A stretch of DNA of 40,697 bases from Firmicutes bacterium HGW-Firmicutes-4 (GTDB lineage: Bacteria; Bacillota; Clostridia; Eubacteriales; Eubacteriaceae), in contig PGZR01000025.1 of assembly GCA_002841405.1 (NCBI GenBank), forward strand, positions 1 to 40,697, written 5' to 3'. Shown here one piece after another: positions 23,885 to 33,187 of the stretch (the stretch's first letter is position 1; the number at the start of each line of letters is the position of its first letter). A program made the position numbers and the translations under genes. Below the pieces are notes generated by a model. The model did no database searches, was not told the origin of the DNA, and saw only the letters and a list, made by a program, of their open reading frames with translations.

Positions 23885-24895
23885 ATGAATGAAAACGTAA
23901 AAGCGCGACTGCATAAAAAAAATCTTAAGTATGTTAAATACGGTATTGCATGGGCAGTAACGGCAGGATTAACCTATGGTGTTGGACCCACTTTTCAAAC
24001 ATTTGCGATTGGCGTTGAGCCATTTGCATCCCTTTCCGTAATGAGTCTAATGCTTTTGCCAATGATGATGGCAGCAATGCAAGATGGTATGGCAGCAATT
24101 GTTGTTTTTTTGAAAAATGCACAAGAAGGAAAACATCGAGAGTATTTTAGAGTGGCCAAAACGAAACCAGGGCGATTTATTATGTTGGCGGCATTCTTTG
24201 GCGGACCTTTGGCACTTGGTTGCTATATGGCAGCAGTCGCCTTATGTGGACCAGTTTATTCCCTTATTTTCACGGCGATGTTACCGGCATTTGGGGCACT
24301 AGCTTCACGGGTGTTTTTAAAAGAACACATAAACGGACGCGCTTGGGTAGGAATTGCTTTAGCAGTTGTAGGAGCAATTATTGTAGGTTGGGTACCACCA
24401 TCAGGCGAAGCTTACCCGCAATTTTATTTAGGCGTGATATTTGCATTAACATGTGCAATTGGTTGGGCATTAGAAATGGTTGTAGCAACGGCAGGAATGG
24501 ATTTTGTTGATCCAGAAATTGCAATTGGATTCCGCTTTGTTATTTCAGGATTACTGTCATTTGTGGCGATTCCAATAGTTTCAGGGTTAGGACTTATTTC
24601 TTGGGGATACTTCTTTGAATCTCTGTCATCATTATCAGCAGTATGGATGATCGGTGCGGCTCTATTTGCTGGAGGAAGTTACTATTTTTACTATCGTGCA
24701 GGAAATGCAGCGGGTGCAGCCCGTTCGATGGCAATTAATCCCATAATGACAATTAGTGCTACTGTTTTAGGCGTTGTTATTTTTGGTGCGACATTGCAAA
24801 TTAATTTCTTCATAGGTTTAGTTGTATTGCTGACAGGCTGTGTACTTGTAGTAGGGAAGCCATCAGAGTTAATTTCTTTACGAGACATTGATTAG
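23885..24895 (+). CDS. EamA/DMT-superfamily membrane transporter
   Basis: This 336-residue protein has about ten hydrophobic segments in two repeated halves, the pattern of EamA transporters (drug/metabolite superfamily). Motifs such as FTAMLPAFGALASRVFLKEH and GIALAVVGAIIVGW (first half) and ARSMAINPIMTISATVLGVV plus VLLTGCVLVV (second half) are typical. The substrate is not predictable; ethanolamine, acetaldehyde-derived products or an amino acid are possible from context. It is not related to EutH. ATG at 23885 follows ACAGGAG. It follows the eut genes in the same direction without a terminator, so it may belong to block C. Confidence 0.85.
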   Translation: MNENVKARLHKKNLKYVKYGIAWAVTAGLTYGVGPTFQTFAIGVEPFASLSVMSLMLLPMMMAAMQDGMAAIVVFLKNAQEGKHREYFRVAKTKPGRFIMLAAFFGGPLALGCYMAAVALCGPVYSLIFTAMLPAFGALASRVFLKEHINGRAWVGIALAVVGAIIVGWVPPSGEAYPQFYLGVIFALTCAIGWALEMVVATAGMDFVDPEIAIGFRFVISGLLSFVAIPIVSGLGLISWGYFFESLSSLSAVWMIGAALFAGGSYYFYYRAGNAAGAARSMAINPIMTISATVLGVVIFGATLQINFFIGLVVLLTGCVLVVGKPSELISLRDID

Positions 24896-24953
24896 TAGGA
24901 AAGTTAGAATAATAAGCCTATTAAAAGCGAATAAATAGAAAGTAGGAAGAAAA

Positions 24954-25235
24954 ATGAAAATGCCGGTAAGATTCTTCATGATTAATCAATTACTAAAAAA
25001 TAAAGAGGGAATGACCCCCCATCAATTACATAATCAATTAAAACCTGTTTATGGGAATGAAAAACAATGCAACGAGAACGCCATTGATGATCATTTGATG
25101 TCAATGAAAGGTGTTGGCTTGGTAGAAGTTAAAAATGCAGTAGAAGACAAAGACAATAACTTAGTTGTTACTTATGCTATTACTGAGTACGGTGCAGCAC
25201 GGGCACAAAAATACATCGCAGAATTTTTAATTTAA
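24954..25235 (+). CDS. Small protein with winged-helix-like pattern, unknown function
   Basis: The 93-residue product begins MKMPVRFFMINQLLKNKEGM and has helices around residues 5-35 and 45-58, followed by a two-strand segment (GVGLVEVKN…NNLVVTYAI) and a final helix. This helix-helix-strand-strand layout resembles PadR/MarR-type winged helices, but I see no diagnostic motif. It lies 58 bases after the EamA gene with a good site (AGGAAGA), so it is probably a real gene cotranscribed with the transporter, possibly regulating it. A strong terminator follows. Confidence 0.65.
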   Translation: MKMPVRFFMINQLLKNKEGMTPHQLHNQLKPVYGNEKQCNENAIDDHLMSMKGVGLVEVKNAVEDKDNNLVVTYAITEYGAARAQKYIAEFLI

Positions 25236-25272
25236 TCCACATGCGAACATTGAAGTTTAATATTTCATAACA

Positions 25273-25349
25273 ATAGCAAAATGCTGATTAAAAAATTGCC
25301 GCGATTATGTGTTGTGATAATTTCGAGATTGGTATTTTGCTATATTTTT
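25273..25349 (+). terminator. Likely terminator at the end of eut block C
   Basis: ATAGCAAAATGCTGAT-like left arm (25273-25288) pairs with the right arm ending ATTTTGCTAT (25334-25343), with a perfect 10-bp base and wobble pairs above. ATATTTTTA follows (25341-25349). It lies 38 bases after the last gene of the locus. The loop is long (about 45 bases) and contains a smaller hairpin. Confidence 0.65.
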
Positions 25350-25350
25350 A

Positions 25351-25414
25351 CTCACTTAGCTTTGAATATCGTATCAGATCAAGTTTATCTAATCGATATT
25401 CAAAGCTGAATGAG
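25351..25414. repeat. 21-bp inverted repeat upstream of the APC permease
   Basis: The left arm at 25351-25371 and right arm at 25394-25414 pair over 21 positions with two G-U wobbles; the inner 14 (AGCTTTGAATATCG/CGATATTCAAAGCT) are perfect. The 22-base loop holds a small AGAT/ATCT stem. No U-run follows. The remaining 180 bases up to the permease are AT-rich with no gene and no clear promoter that I can support. Confidence 0.7.
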
Positions 25415-25595
25415 TGCCGGGAAATAGAATTTTAGAAAAGTAGTATGTAAAAAATAAAAATACTTCATAAAACGGTTAATTATTGTATTGGTAAAAATGT
25501 AAAAACTCCATTTGCAGAATAGATATTTATTAAGCCTAAGGGAATTATTGTTATTATCTAATAAAGCCAGTCAATAATACCAAAGAAAGGTAGAT

Positions 25596-26987
25596 ATGAA
25601 CTCAAATAAAATTAGCTGGAAGCAAGGTTTGGTTATCGCATTAGGCGTACCAATGCTGATCCTTCCAAATATCGGATATTTTGCAGGTTACGTCGGCGTA
25701 TTTTCAATCGTCGTTTGGATTCTATCGATATCTCAGGGATTTCTCCAGAATATCGCTTATGGAGATTTTGCACTCATGTACCCTGAAGCTCGGGGGTTAC
25801 CCGGTTATGTGCAATCAATATTCAAAGGAAAAAATCCAAAAGATTATGATATCAACAAATTTATTGGTGGGTTCAGCGCCTGGGGCTATTGGATGGCCTG
25901 GAATCCCGTCTTGGCAATATTTTCACTTTTAATCGGAACGTATCTGCATGGTATGATACCGGCGCTGAATGGTTTTTCTGAAAAAACGATTTCTCTGGTA
26001 GCTGGTGCAATCATTTTTACAGTCCTGATCATCATTAACCGAAAAGGTCTATCGGGCGGTGCCATGATTGGTAATATTTTGGCTGTCGTTGCATTGATTC
26101 CACTCGTAGTGCTTTCAATCGTACCCATTGCGACGGGACAGTTTCAGATGGCAAATATCACAGCCGTGAGTCTATTTCCTGATGGGTGGAGCTGGGATAG
26201 CACACATATTCTCATACTACTGGGAATAATGGCAATGGCTCAATGGAGCGCCTGCGCTTGGGAAACCGCAGCAGTGTACGCACCGGATTATGAAAATCCA
26301 AAAAAAGATTTACCAAAAGCATTATTCTTCTGTGGTTTGATATGCCTTGTAACCTTCGTACTGGTTCAAACTGCATGTGTAGGAACATTGGGGATACAAG
26401 GAATTATTGAAGAACCATATTCTCCGATGCTTCTGATGGCAAAAATGTCTTTTGGAAATGCAGGTGCATTTGTAACTGTTATTATGCTCATGGCTTCGAT
26501 GATTTTAATCATTCAAACCGCCTTGCTTGGTTCAGCTCAGGCTATGCAATCAATGGCCCTGGAAGGAAATCTTCCCAAAGTATTGGCTGAAACCAATAAA
26601 CACGGGACACCTGTCAAAGCAATGATTTCAGTAGCGATTTTAAATTTTGCTTTGATTTTTATTGGGACACCCTCAGCTATTGTAGCCGGTTCAGCGATGG
26701 GTTATGTTATTGCCAATGGAATTACGCTTTTTGCCTATTTTAAAGCTAAAGGGAACCAAAAAATACTTGCACCAAAATGGTGGAAATACATTGGTTTAGG
26801 TTTTTGCATTCTAAATATCCCATTATATTTAATAGGGATTTTCTATATCAATAAATTAGATTATGGGATCGCTCCTGCTTTAGTTGGGGTCCTGGTGCTT
26901 TTCGTTTTCGTTCCTTTTTGGCTCTATGCCAAAAAAGAAAATACCGATATCGATGTGATGAAAGAAGTAGAATTGAAAACCGATTAA
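25596..26987 (+). CDS. APC-superfamily amino acid/amine permease, candidate ethanolamine importer
   Basis: The 463-residue protein has about twelve hydrophobic segments and the N-terminal pattern of APC permeases (SWKQGLVIALGVPMLILPNI; then FALMYPEARGLPGYVQSIFK). An internal WETAAVYAPDYENPKKDLPK is the usual loop between helices 6 and 7. The substrate cannot be read from the sequence. Because the locus has no EutH and this gene lies 360 bases after it, ethanolamine is a reasonable guess (inference). ATG at 25596 follows AAAGAAAGG. It stands apart from block C behind a terminator, so it may be expressed separately. Confidence 0.85.
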   Translation: MNSNKISWKQGLVIALGVPMLILPNIGYFAGYVGVFSIVVWILSISQGFLQNIAYGDFALMYPEARGLPGYVQSIFKGKNPKDYDINKFIGGFSAWGYWMAWNPVLAIFSLLIGTYLHGMIPALNGFSEKTISLVAGAIIFTVLIIINRKGLSGGAMIGNILAVVALIPLVVLSIVPIATGQFQMANITAVSLFPDGWSWDSTHILILLGIMAMAQWSACAWETAAVYAPDYENPKKDLPKALFFCGLICLVTFVLVQTACVGTLGIQGIIEEPYSPMLLMAKMSFGNAGAFVTVIMLMASMILIIQTALLGSAQAMQSMALEGNLPKVLAETNKHGTPVKAMISVAILNFALIFIGTPSAIVAGSAMGYVIANGITLFAYFKAKGNQKILAPKWWKYIGLGFCILNIPLYLIGIFYINKLDYGIAPALVGVLVLFVFVPFWLYAKKENTDIDVMKEVELKTD

Positions 26988-27032
26988 TGATAATAGCGAA
27001 ATTTTTTGTTTGAATTAGTTAAATTGACCGTC

Positions 27033-27120
27033 AATTGCGAAATGGATGAATGAAAGCAATCTTAATGGATGTCGTTCGTAGAGAATGCAAACAGACATTA
27101 ATTTCGCAATTCTCTGTTTG
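27033..27120. repeat. Two overlapping, potentially competing inverted repeats before the Na+/H+ antiporter
   Basis: AATTGCGAAAT (27033-27043) pairs perfectly with ATTTCGCAATT (27101-27111). CAAACAGA (27088-27095) pairs perfectly with TCTGTTTG (27113-27120). The first stem's 3' arm lies inside the loop of the second, so both stems cannot form fully at once. The antiporter start is 22 bases downstream. No U-run follows, so any control would act on translation or RNA stability. Confidence 0.6.
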
Positions 27121-27142
27121 AGAAGTAAAAATTGGAGAAAAA

Positions 27143-28501
27143 ATGTTTAATTTTGACGAGTTATTAATCATTTTCAGCGGACTGCTTTTATTAGTAGTGG
27201 TATTTAGTTTTTTAAATGAAAAAACAATAAAATTTCCATATGAAATTGGACTAGTTGTTTTTGGATTTACATTCATCGTGATTATCGGTTTGGGTCGAAC
27301 TTTGAATATCATACATATTCCCGAAGAGTTTTCAAACCTATACCAAGAATTTAATTTCAACGATTTTTTGTTTCATGGGGTTTTATGTTTTATGCTCTTT
27401 AGTGGTGCATCTAGAATTAAATTCAGTGATTTCAGTAAAGACAAATACTTGATCGGCAGCATGGCTATTATCGGTACAATTGTTTCCAGTGTGATCTATG
27501 GAATGTTTCTATGGGGATTAGGATTGATCATCCATTTTAACATCAGTTTTCTTGAGGCGCTAATTCTTGGCTCAATAGTAGCCCCAACCGATCCCATTTC
27601 AGCCATGAGTATTTTGGCGAAGGCAGGGCTATCCAAGCGAATGGGTTTGATTATTGAAGGGGAAGCGTTATTTAACGACGGTGTTGCAGTGGCTATTTTC
27701 GCGACACTCATCAGTGCTCTAAAACACACCTCTGAAGATATTTCATTTGTAAGCTTCATCTTGGAGTTATCGGCGGAGATTATGGGTGCGGCACTGATCG
27801 GATTTGTCGCATCTTTTCTTTTCTTTGAAATTTTTAAACGATCAAATGACCCATACATCAAAGTCTTCTCTAGCATACTAACCGTTATGATTGCATATCT
27901 ACTTTGCAATTACATCGGTTTTTCAGGGCCAATTGCCGCAGTTATCTGCGGACTTTATTATTCGACCGGTATTTCAAGAATTCAAAAACAAAATCATTGT
28001 GTGATAATTAATGAAGTACGGGAATTGTTCTATTCATTTTGGTCAGTCGTTGATAATCTGCTTAACGGGGTGCTGTTTCTTTTAGTTGGGTTATTATTTA
28101 TTAGCATCAGAAACTTTAATACACTGTCAATAAGTTTAATAATTATAATTGGATTAACGGCCGTTTTTTTCAATACGGTGTCAAGAATGGCTGGCTTATC
28201 TGTTGCACTGCTCTTTAATAAAAATCTACCCGATGGTATGAAAAAAGGAAATTTCATTACATTTTTAACATGGGGTGGTTTAAAAGGCGGTTTGTGTATC
28301 GCGCTGGTCATGGGAATAAACAACATTTTATCCCCGCAAATGTATAATCTGTTTTTAGTGTCATCTTACTTCATTGTATTATTTTCCACTGTAGGTCAAG
28401 GCTTAACCATTGGTAAGGTGTATAAAAGACTAAAGAAAAAAAAGGAAGCAAAGGTAGAAGATAAATCGCTCAAAAAATCATTAAGTGCTACCACAGATTG
28501 A
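27143..28501 (+). CDS. Na+/H+ (or K+/H+) antiporter, CPA1/NhaP type
   Basis: About twelve hydrophobic segments are present. The core motif LGSIVAPTDPISAMSILAKA followed by KRMGLIIEGEALFNDGVAVA is diagnostic of CPA1 antiporters, with the ion-binding Asp in the NDG motif. The length of 452 residues is normal, and the C-terminal tail is short and basic (KKKKEAKVEDK). It would exchange Na+ (or K+) for protons across the cell membrane; the ion is not clear from the sequence. ATG at 27143 follows TTGGAG. It has its own leader and is probably a single-gene unit. Sodium-based energetics in acetogens make it fitting, but a link with eut is only positional. Confidence 0.9.
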   Translation: MFNFDELLIIFSGLLLLVVVFSFLNEKTIKFPYEIGLVVFGFTFIVIIGLGRTLNIIHIPEEFSNLYQEFNFNDFLFHGVLCFMLFSGASRIKFSDFSKDKYLIGSMAIIGTIVSSVIYGMFLWGLGLIIHFNISFLEALILGSIVAPTDPISAMSILAKAGLSKRMGLIIEGEALFNDGVAVAIFATLISALKHTSEDISFVSFILELSAEIMGAALIGFVASFLFFEIFKRSNDPYIKVFSSILTVMIAYLLCNYIGFSGPIAAVICGLYYSTGISRIQKQNHCVIINEVRELFYSFWSVVDNLLNGVLFLLVGLLFISIRNFNTLSISLIIIIGLTAVFFNTVSRMAGLSVALLFNKNLPDGMKKGNFITFLTWGGLKGGLCIALVMGINNILSPQMYNLFLVSSYFIVLFSTVGQGLTIGKVYKRLKKKKEAKVEDKSLKKSLSATTD

Positions 28502-28735
28502 TTTTAGAGTTAACGATAAATATCTAGTGTAACAGCATGTGTGATGATTGATCTTAATATTAATATAAAAAAGTGATAAAAATAAGAAAACATGTGCCTC
28601 AAATTAAGATGTTTCGCAAAGACTAAGTTTATGATTGCTGGTCCAACAATTAATCTAAAATTACGAGATCTATTCAGTGTAACGAAAAATTCAATGAATG
28701 CTAAATAAAACAAAAATCTAAAAGTGGAGACTGAA
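28502..28735. other. AT-rich intergenic region before the chemoreceptor gene
   Basis: I see no gene and no clear promoter, hairpin or flagellar-type (sigma-D) promoter in this 234-base stretch. Confidence 0.4.
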
Positions 28736-31717
28736 ATGAATAAGTTTAACAGAAATTCGATTGGAAATAAACTGACATCATTAGTATTAATATTTGTCGC
28801 AATAGCTTTGCTATTAATTGGAATAGCAGTTATTGTACTTAGCATTAAAACTGAAAATAGACAAATTGAAGAACGGATGAATCTGTTACTCAATAGTACG
28901 ATTAACCGTGTTGAACAAACCTTAGAAAAACACAGTAATGTCGTCAGCAGTTTGGGAAAGACCATTGGCGTAACCGGAACACAAATGTCAACACAGGAAT
29001 ACCATGATCTCCTCACTAAATATGTCAGTCTAAACAAGGATACTTATGGGGTTGGTGTATGGTATGAGTATAATGGATATAATCCTGCACTTAAGTACTT
29101 TGGCCCGTATGCCTACAGGGAGGACTCAGATATTAACTTTGATGCGGAATTATTCAGCACAAACGAATATGACTATCCCAATCAGGAGTGGTATCAGATT
29201 GGGAAAACAGCAAATGGTGATATTGCCTGGTCTCCGCCATTTAAAGATGAAACCCTTGGTATCTCAATGGTTACCGCAACTTCTGCATTTTACGGCAGTG
29301 ATAATAAATTACAAGGCACTGTCACCGGTGATATAGATTTAAGTAGCCTCCAGAGTTTAGTTAGTGCAATCATGGTGGGCGAAACCGGCCGGGCTTTCCT
29401 GGTCGATCAAACCGGACTTTACATTGCTGATCGGGATGCCTCTAAAACTATGAAAATCAATCTTCTTGACGATTCCAACAATAGTCTTGCAGCTCTTGGC
29501 GAACGTATTATCAGTGGTGAAACCGGAAGCGGTGTTTTTACTGATAATGCCGGTAAAAACAATATCTATTACGCCCCGATCCCCGAAACCGGCTGGACCC
29601 TGGCTATAATGGAGCCCCAACGTGAGCTCAATGCCCCGATTATGATGCTTGTTTACCAGTTGGTCGGCTTGTTTTTATTAACCCTGATTACTTTAAGCTT
29701 TATCATTGTCAAACAGATCAAAGGCGTGGTCAATCCGATTGTTCTGATCACCGAGTTGTTTCAAAAAGCCGAATTGGGTGATTTTGACAGTGAAATTCCA
29801 GCTGAGATTATCAAGCGAGAGGATGAGCTGGGTAAGCTGGGCCAGTCCTTCCAGAAACTGTCCGAAAACATTCAGGAAAACATCGCCACCCTGGAACAGA
29901 TTTCCTTGGGCAATCTTAACGTTGCCGTCGATGTCAAATCCGATCAGGATGTGCAGTCCAAGAGCCTGCTGGAAGTCGTCGAAAACCTCAGGAATCTTGA
30001 AGCCGAGGTCGAAATGCTGACCCAATCGGCCACCGACGGCAATTTGGCTATCCGCGGTGATGCCACCAAATTCCAGGGCAAGTATCGGGATATCGTCGTT
30101 GGCGTCAACAATACCCTGAATGCCGTGGTCGAGCCCCTGACGGTCGCGGCTGATTATATGAATAAGATCAGCCGCGGCGAAATTCCCGCCAAAATCACCG
30201 CCGCCTATCACGGCGATTTTAATACCATTAAAGAAAATCTGAATTCCTGCATTGATAATATCAATGCTTTGGTTGCCGATGTCGAGATGCTGGCCCAGGC
30301 CGCCACCGAAGGGCAGCTGGAAATTCAGGCCGACGCCACCAAGCACAACGGTGATTTCCGTAGCATCATTGAGGGCTTCAACAATACCCTGAACGCGTTG
30401 CTTGCACCCATCAATGAGGCCCGTCAGGTGATGACTAAAATGGCCGCCAATGATTATACCATTTTCATGACGGGAAACTATAAAGGCAGTATGGAAGAGT
30501 TTGCCGAGGAAATCAACCTGGTTCATGCCCGGCTGCTCAACGTACAGGATGCCTTTATCCGGATTTCCCAGGGCGATACCAGCCGACTGGGTGACTTCGT
30601 GGCCATTGGCAAACGTTCTGACAACGATAAACTGACCCCGTCGGTGATTGCCACCCTGACCACCATCGACAATCTAATTGCCGAATCCCGCAACCTGGCC
30701 CAGTCCGGCATCAACGGTAATCTCGAAGTCCGCAGCGATGCATCCCGCTTTTCCGGCGGCTACCGCGACATCGTCGCGGGTTTCAACCAGACCCTGGATG
30801 CAATCGAACAGCCCATCAGCGAAGCCGCTATTGTGTTGGAACAGATGGCCGCCGGCAAGCTGACCCAACCAATGACGGGAGATTATCGCGGCAGCTATGC
30901 GATTATCAAAAATTCCCTGAATAATACGATGGCCTCATTTAATGAGATCCTTGGCAATATCAATCATTCAGCCGATGAGGTCGCTTCGGGTTCTCGCCAG
31001 GTTTCCGACGGCAGCCAGGCCCTGGCCCAGGGTGCTACCGAACAGGCCAGCTCGATGGAAGAGCTCAATGCCTCCATTGAAGAGGTAGCGGTGCAAACAC
31101 GGGAAAACGCGGTCAATGCAGATCTGGCCAATCAGTTGACCCTGACCGCCCAGCAGAATGCTGAAAAAGGCAACGTCCAGATGCAGCAGATGCTAAGATC
31201 AATGACCGAAATCAATGCTTCATCGGCGAAGATTTCCAATATCATCAAGGTCATCGATGATATCGCCTTCCAAACCAATATCCTGGCCTTAAATGCCGCT
31301 GTCGAAGCCGCCCGGGCCGGACAGCAGGGCAAAGGTTTTGCCGTCGTTGCTGAAGAGGTCCGCACCCTGGCCGGCCGCAGTGCCGAAGCCGCCAAAGAAA
31401 CCACTGAACTGATTGAAGGTTCCATCGCCAAGGTTTCCGAGGGCACCATCATTGCCAACAACACCGCCGAATCCCTGAATGAAATTGTCGCCGGCGTGGC
31501 CAAGGTCGCCGCCCTGGTCGGCAAAATTGACGCCGCTTCCAACGAACAAACCGCGTCCATCAACCAGATCAACACCGGTATCGATCAGGTTGCCCAGGTT
31601 GTTCAGAATAATTCCGCCACCTCCGAAGAAAGCGCTGCCGCCAGCGAAGAACTCTACAGCCAGGCGGAACTGCTTAAAAACATGGTCAGCAAATTTGAAT
31701 TGATGTGGACGAAATAA
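28736..31717 (+). CDS. Methyl-accepting chemotaxis protein with dCache sensor and multiple HAMP domains
   Basis: This is a membrane receptor that signals to the CheA/CheW complex. It has a transmembrane helix at about 15-37, an extracellular double-Cache domain (about 40-300, with [20 protein letters not shown] and [19 protein letters not shown]), a second helix (about 305-330), and an array of HAMP-like repeats (about 335-730; repeated …GN/GQ-L-x-I/V-R/Q-x-DA-x-K/R-F/H…). The MA signalling domain ends the chain, with its tip [20 protein letters not shown]. At 993 residues it is large for the family. ATG 28736 is chosen because GTGGAGA sits just upstream; an in-frame GTG at 28724 is part of that site. 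Base composition rises sharply near 29370. Confidence 0.93.
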   Translation: MNKFNRNSIGNKLTSLVLIFVAIALLLIGIAVIVLSIKTENRQIEERMNLLLNSTINRVEQTLEKHSNVVSSLGKTIGVTGTQMSTQEYHDLLTKYVSLNKDTYGVGVWYEYNGYNPALKYFGPYAYREDSDINFDAELFSTNEYDYPNQEWYQIGKTANGDIAWSPPFKDETLGISMVTATSAFYGSDNKLQGTVTGDIDLSSLQSLVSAIMVGETGRAFLVDQTGLYIADRDASKTMKINLLDDSNNSLAALGERIISGETGSGVFTDNAGKNNIYYAPIPETGWTLAIMEPQRELNAPIMMLVYQLVGLFLLTLITLSFIIVKQIKGVVNPIVLITELFQKAELGDFDSEIPAEIIKREDELGKLGQSFQKLSENIQENIATLEQISLGNLNVAVDVKSDQDVQSKSLLEVVENLRNLEAEVEMLTQSATDGNLAIRGDATKFQGKYRDIVVGVNNTLNAVVEPLTVAADYMNKISRGEIPAKITAAYHGDFNTIKENLNSCIDNINALVADVEMLAQAATEGQLEIQADATKHNGDFRSIIEGFNNTLNALLAPINEARQVMTKMAANDYTIFMTGNYKGSMEEFAEEINLVHARLLNVQDAFIRISQGDTSRLGDFVAIGKRSDNDKLTPSVIATLTTIDNLIAESRNLAQSGINGNLEVRSDASRFSGGYRDIVAGFNQTLDAIEQPISEAAIVLEQMAAGKLTQPMTGDYRGSYAIIKNSLNNTMASFNEILGNINHSADEVASGSRQVSDGSQALAQGATEQASSMEELNASIEEVAVQTRENAVNADLANQLTLTAQQNAEKGNVQMQQMLRSMTEINASSAKISNIIKVIDDIAFQTNILALNAAVEAARAGQQGKGFAVVAEEVRTLAGRSAEAAKETTELIEGSIAKVSEGTIIANNTAESLNEIVAGVAKVAALVGKIDAASNEQTASINQINTGIDQVAQVVQNNSATSEESAAASEELYSQAELLKNMVSKFELMWTK

Positions 31718-31782
31718 GAATCATTACTTCCGGGTCATCAGACTGATAAGAATTGTACGTATTTCGAATTTATATAAAAAAA

Positions 31783-31826
31783 GGAGCTTCTACAAAATTG
31801 CGCATTCGCAAGTTTGTGGAAGCTCC
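31783..31826. terminator. Bidirectional intrinsic terminator between the chemoreceptor gene and dxr
   Basis: GGAGCTTCTACAAA (31783-31796) pairs with TTTGTGGAAGCTCC (31813-31826), with one G-U pair. A-runs precede and T-runs follow, so it works in both directions. It lies between the two convergent genes. Confidence 0.92.
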
Positions 31827-31839
31827 TTTTTTATTAACG

Positions 31840-32991
31840 CTATTTTATTTTTAGTGCAACTTCTCTTGCCCAGCAGTCGGCAGCAAGAACTTCATTGAGG
31901 GTTAGGCTTGAACTCACCTGATGTTTTTCCATCACCAGCCGGTTAATCCGGGGGATATCGAGAAAGTTGATCTCCTGATTTAAAAACCGGGCCACCGCAA
32001 TTTCGTTGGCAGCGTTAAGCACACAGGCCATGGTACCACCGCTTTCAAGGGCGTCGTAGGCCAGCTGTAAACAGGGAAAAGCGACTGGATCGGGATCTTC
32101 AAAGGTTAGTTCCCGAACCTGACTGAAGTCCAGAGCCGGTCGGTTATTGGCGATCCGATCCGGATAGAAGAAAGCAATTTGGATCGGCAGCGCCATATCC
32201 GGCAGCCCCAGTTGAGCCATGGTGGAATGGTCGATGAATTCCACCATTGAGTGGATAATACTCTGGGGGTGAACCACCACGTCGATCTGATTGTTGCTCA
32301 GATTAAACAGCCATTTGGCTTCGATGACTTCTAACCCCTTATTCATCAGGGTGGCCGAATCGATGGTGATTTTTTTTCCCATTGACCAGTTGGGATGCTT
32401 CAAGGCTTGAGCCAGGGTGACAGATTCCAGTTGCTCCCGGGTTTGGCCCCGGAACGGTCCACCGGAAGCGGTAATGATGATCCGGTCAATTTCTTGATGT
32501 TTATTGCCCATCAGACATTGAAAAATGGCGCAGTGCTCACTGTCCACCGGAAGCAGCGAAACCCCTTTAGCCATGGCCGAATCGATGACGATCTGGCCGC
32601 CGGCCACCAGTGTTTCCTTATTGGCGAGGGCAATATCAATGCCCGCATTGATGGCTGCCAGGGTTGGCTGCAGGCCAATCATACCGGAAACCGCCGTGAG
32701 CAGCAGATTGTTTTCCGCTGCGGTGGCAACCGCAATCAGGCCATCTAAACCGGTCACCACTTCCACTGAAGATCCCTTTGTTTTCAATCGTTTTTCCAGC
32801 AACAGCGCGGCATCTCCAGCCATGACACAAACGATTCGGGGGGAATAGGCATCGATCTGTTGTTCCAGCAGATCAATGCTGGTGTTGGTGGTTAAGCCCA
32901 CAATATTTAAAGCGTCGCTATTTTCAGAAACTACTTCCAGAGCCTGGGTACCAATCGATCCGGTCGATCCGAGGATGCTGATATTTTTCAT
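31840..32991 (-). CDS. dxr: 1-deoxy-D-xylulose-5-phosphate reductoisomerase Dxr (IspC)
   Basis: Dxr converts DXP to MEP with NADPH, the committed step of the MEP isoprenoid pathway. The NADPH motif GSTGSIGTQAL is at residues 7-17. LLPVDSEHCAIFQ carries metal ligands, and SGGPFRGQ and KHPNWSMGKKITIDSATLMNK are family-specific. At 383 residues it is complete. The start is ATG at 32989-32991 (complement), with GAGGT just upstream; a longer reading from 33039 adds 16 residues unlike the family. It is monocistronic here, away from its usual site between cdsA and rseP, and no second copy is present in the window. Confidence 0.97.
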   Translation of the reverse strand: MKNISILGSTGSIGTQALEVVSENSDALNIVGLTTNTSIDLLEQQIDAYSPRIVCVMAGDAALLLEKRLKTKGSSVEVVTGLDGLIAVATAAENNLLLTAVSGMIGLQPTLAAINAGIDIALANKETLVAGGQIVIDSAMAKGVSLLPVDSEHCAIFQCLMGNKHQEIDRIIITASGGPFRGQTREQLESVTLAQALKHPNWSMGKKITIDSATLMNKGLEVIEAKWLFNLSNNQIDVVVHPQSIIHSMVEFIDHSTMAQLGLPDMALPIQIAFFYPDRIANNRPALDFSQVRELTFEDPDPVAFPCLQLAYDALESGGTMACVLNAANEIAVARFLNQEINFLDIPRINRLVMEKHQVSSSLTLNEVLAADCWAREVALKIK

Positions 32992-33187
32992 AATTACCTC
33001 TTTTATACAATTAATTCTATCTATTCTGTTTAAAATCATATAATATAATTCTTAAAAATAAAAGATAAATTAAAACGAAAGCCGTTTATTATTTGTTGTG
33101 TTCGGTTTATTCCATGTCATCTATCAGTCTTTTCAATAATGTATCCCAAACAAGAGAAAATTTCCATTTATTCAGCCATTTCTGAAC

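Noticed and set aside
23885-24895. EutH ethanolamine facilitator
   Set aside because: The two-repeat, ten-helix EamA pattern does not resemble EutH.
25236-25595. CRISPR or other repeat array
   Set aside because: Only single inverted repeats are present, with no regularly spaced direct repeats.
29693-30526. 277-codon open frame on the minus strand
   Set aside because: It is antisense to the HAMP repeats of the chemoreceptor; its Gly/Phe/His-rich sequence is a reflection of that repeat region.
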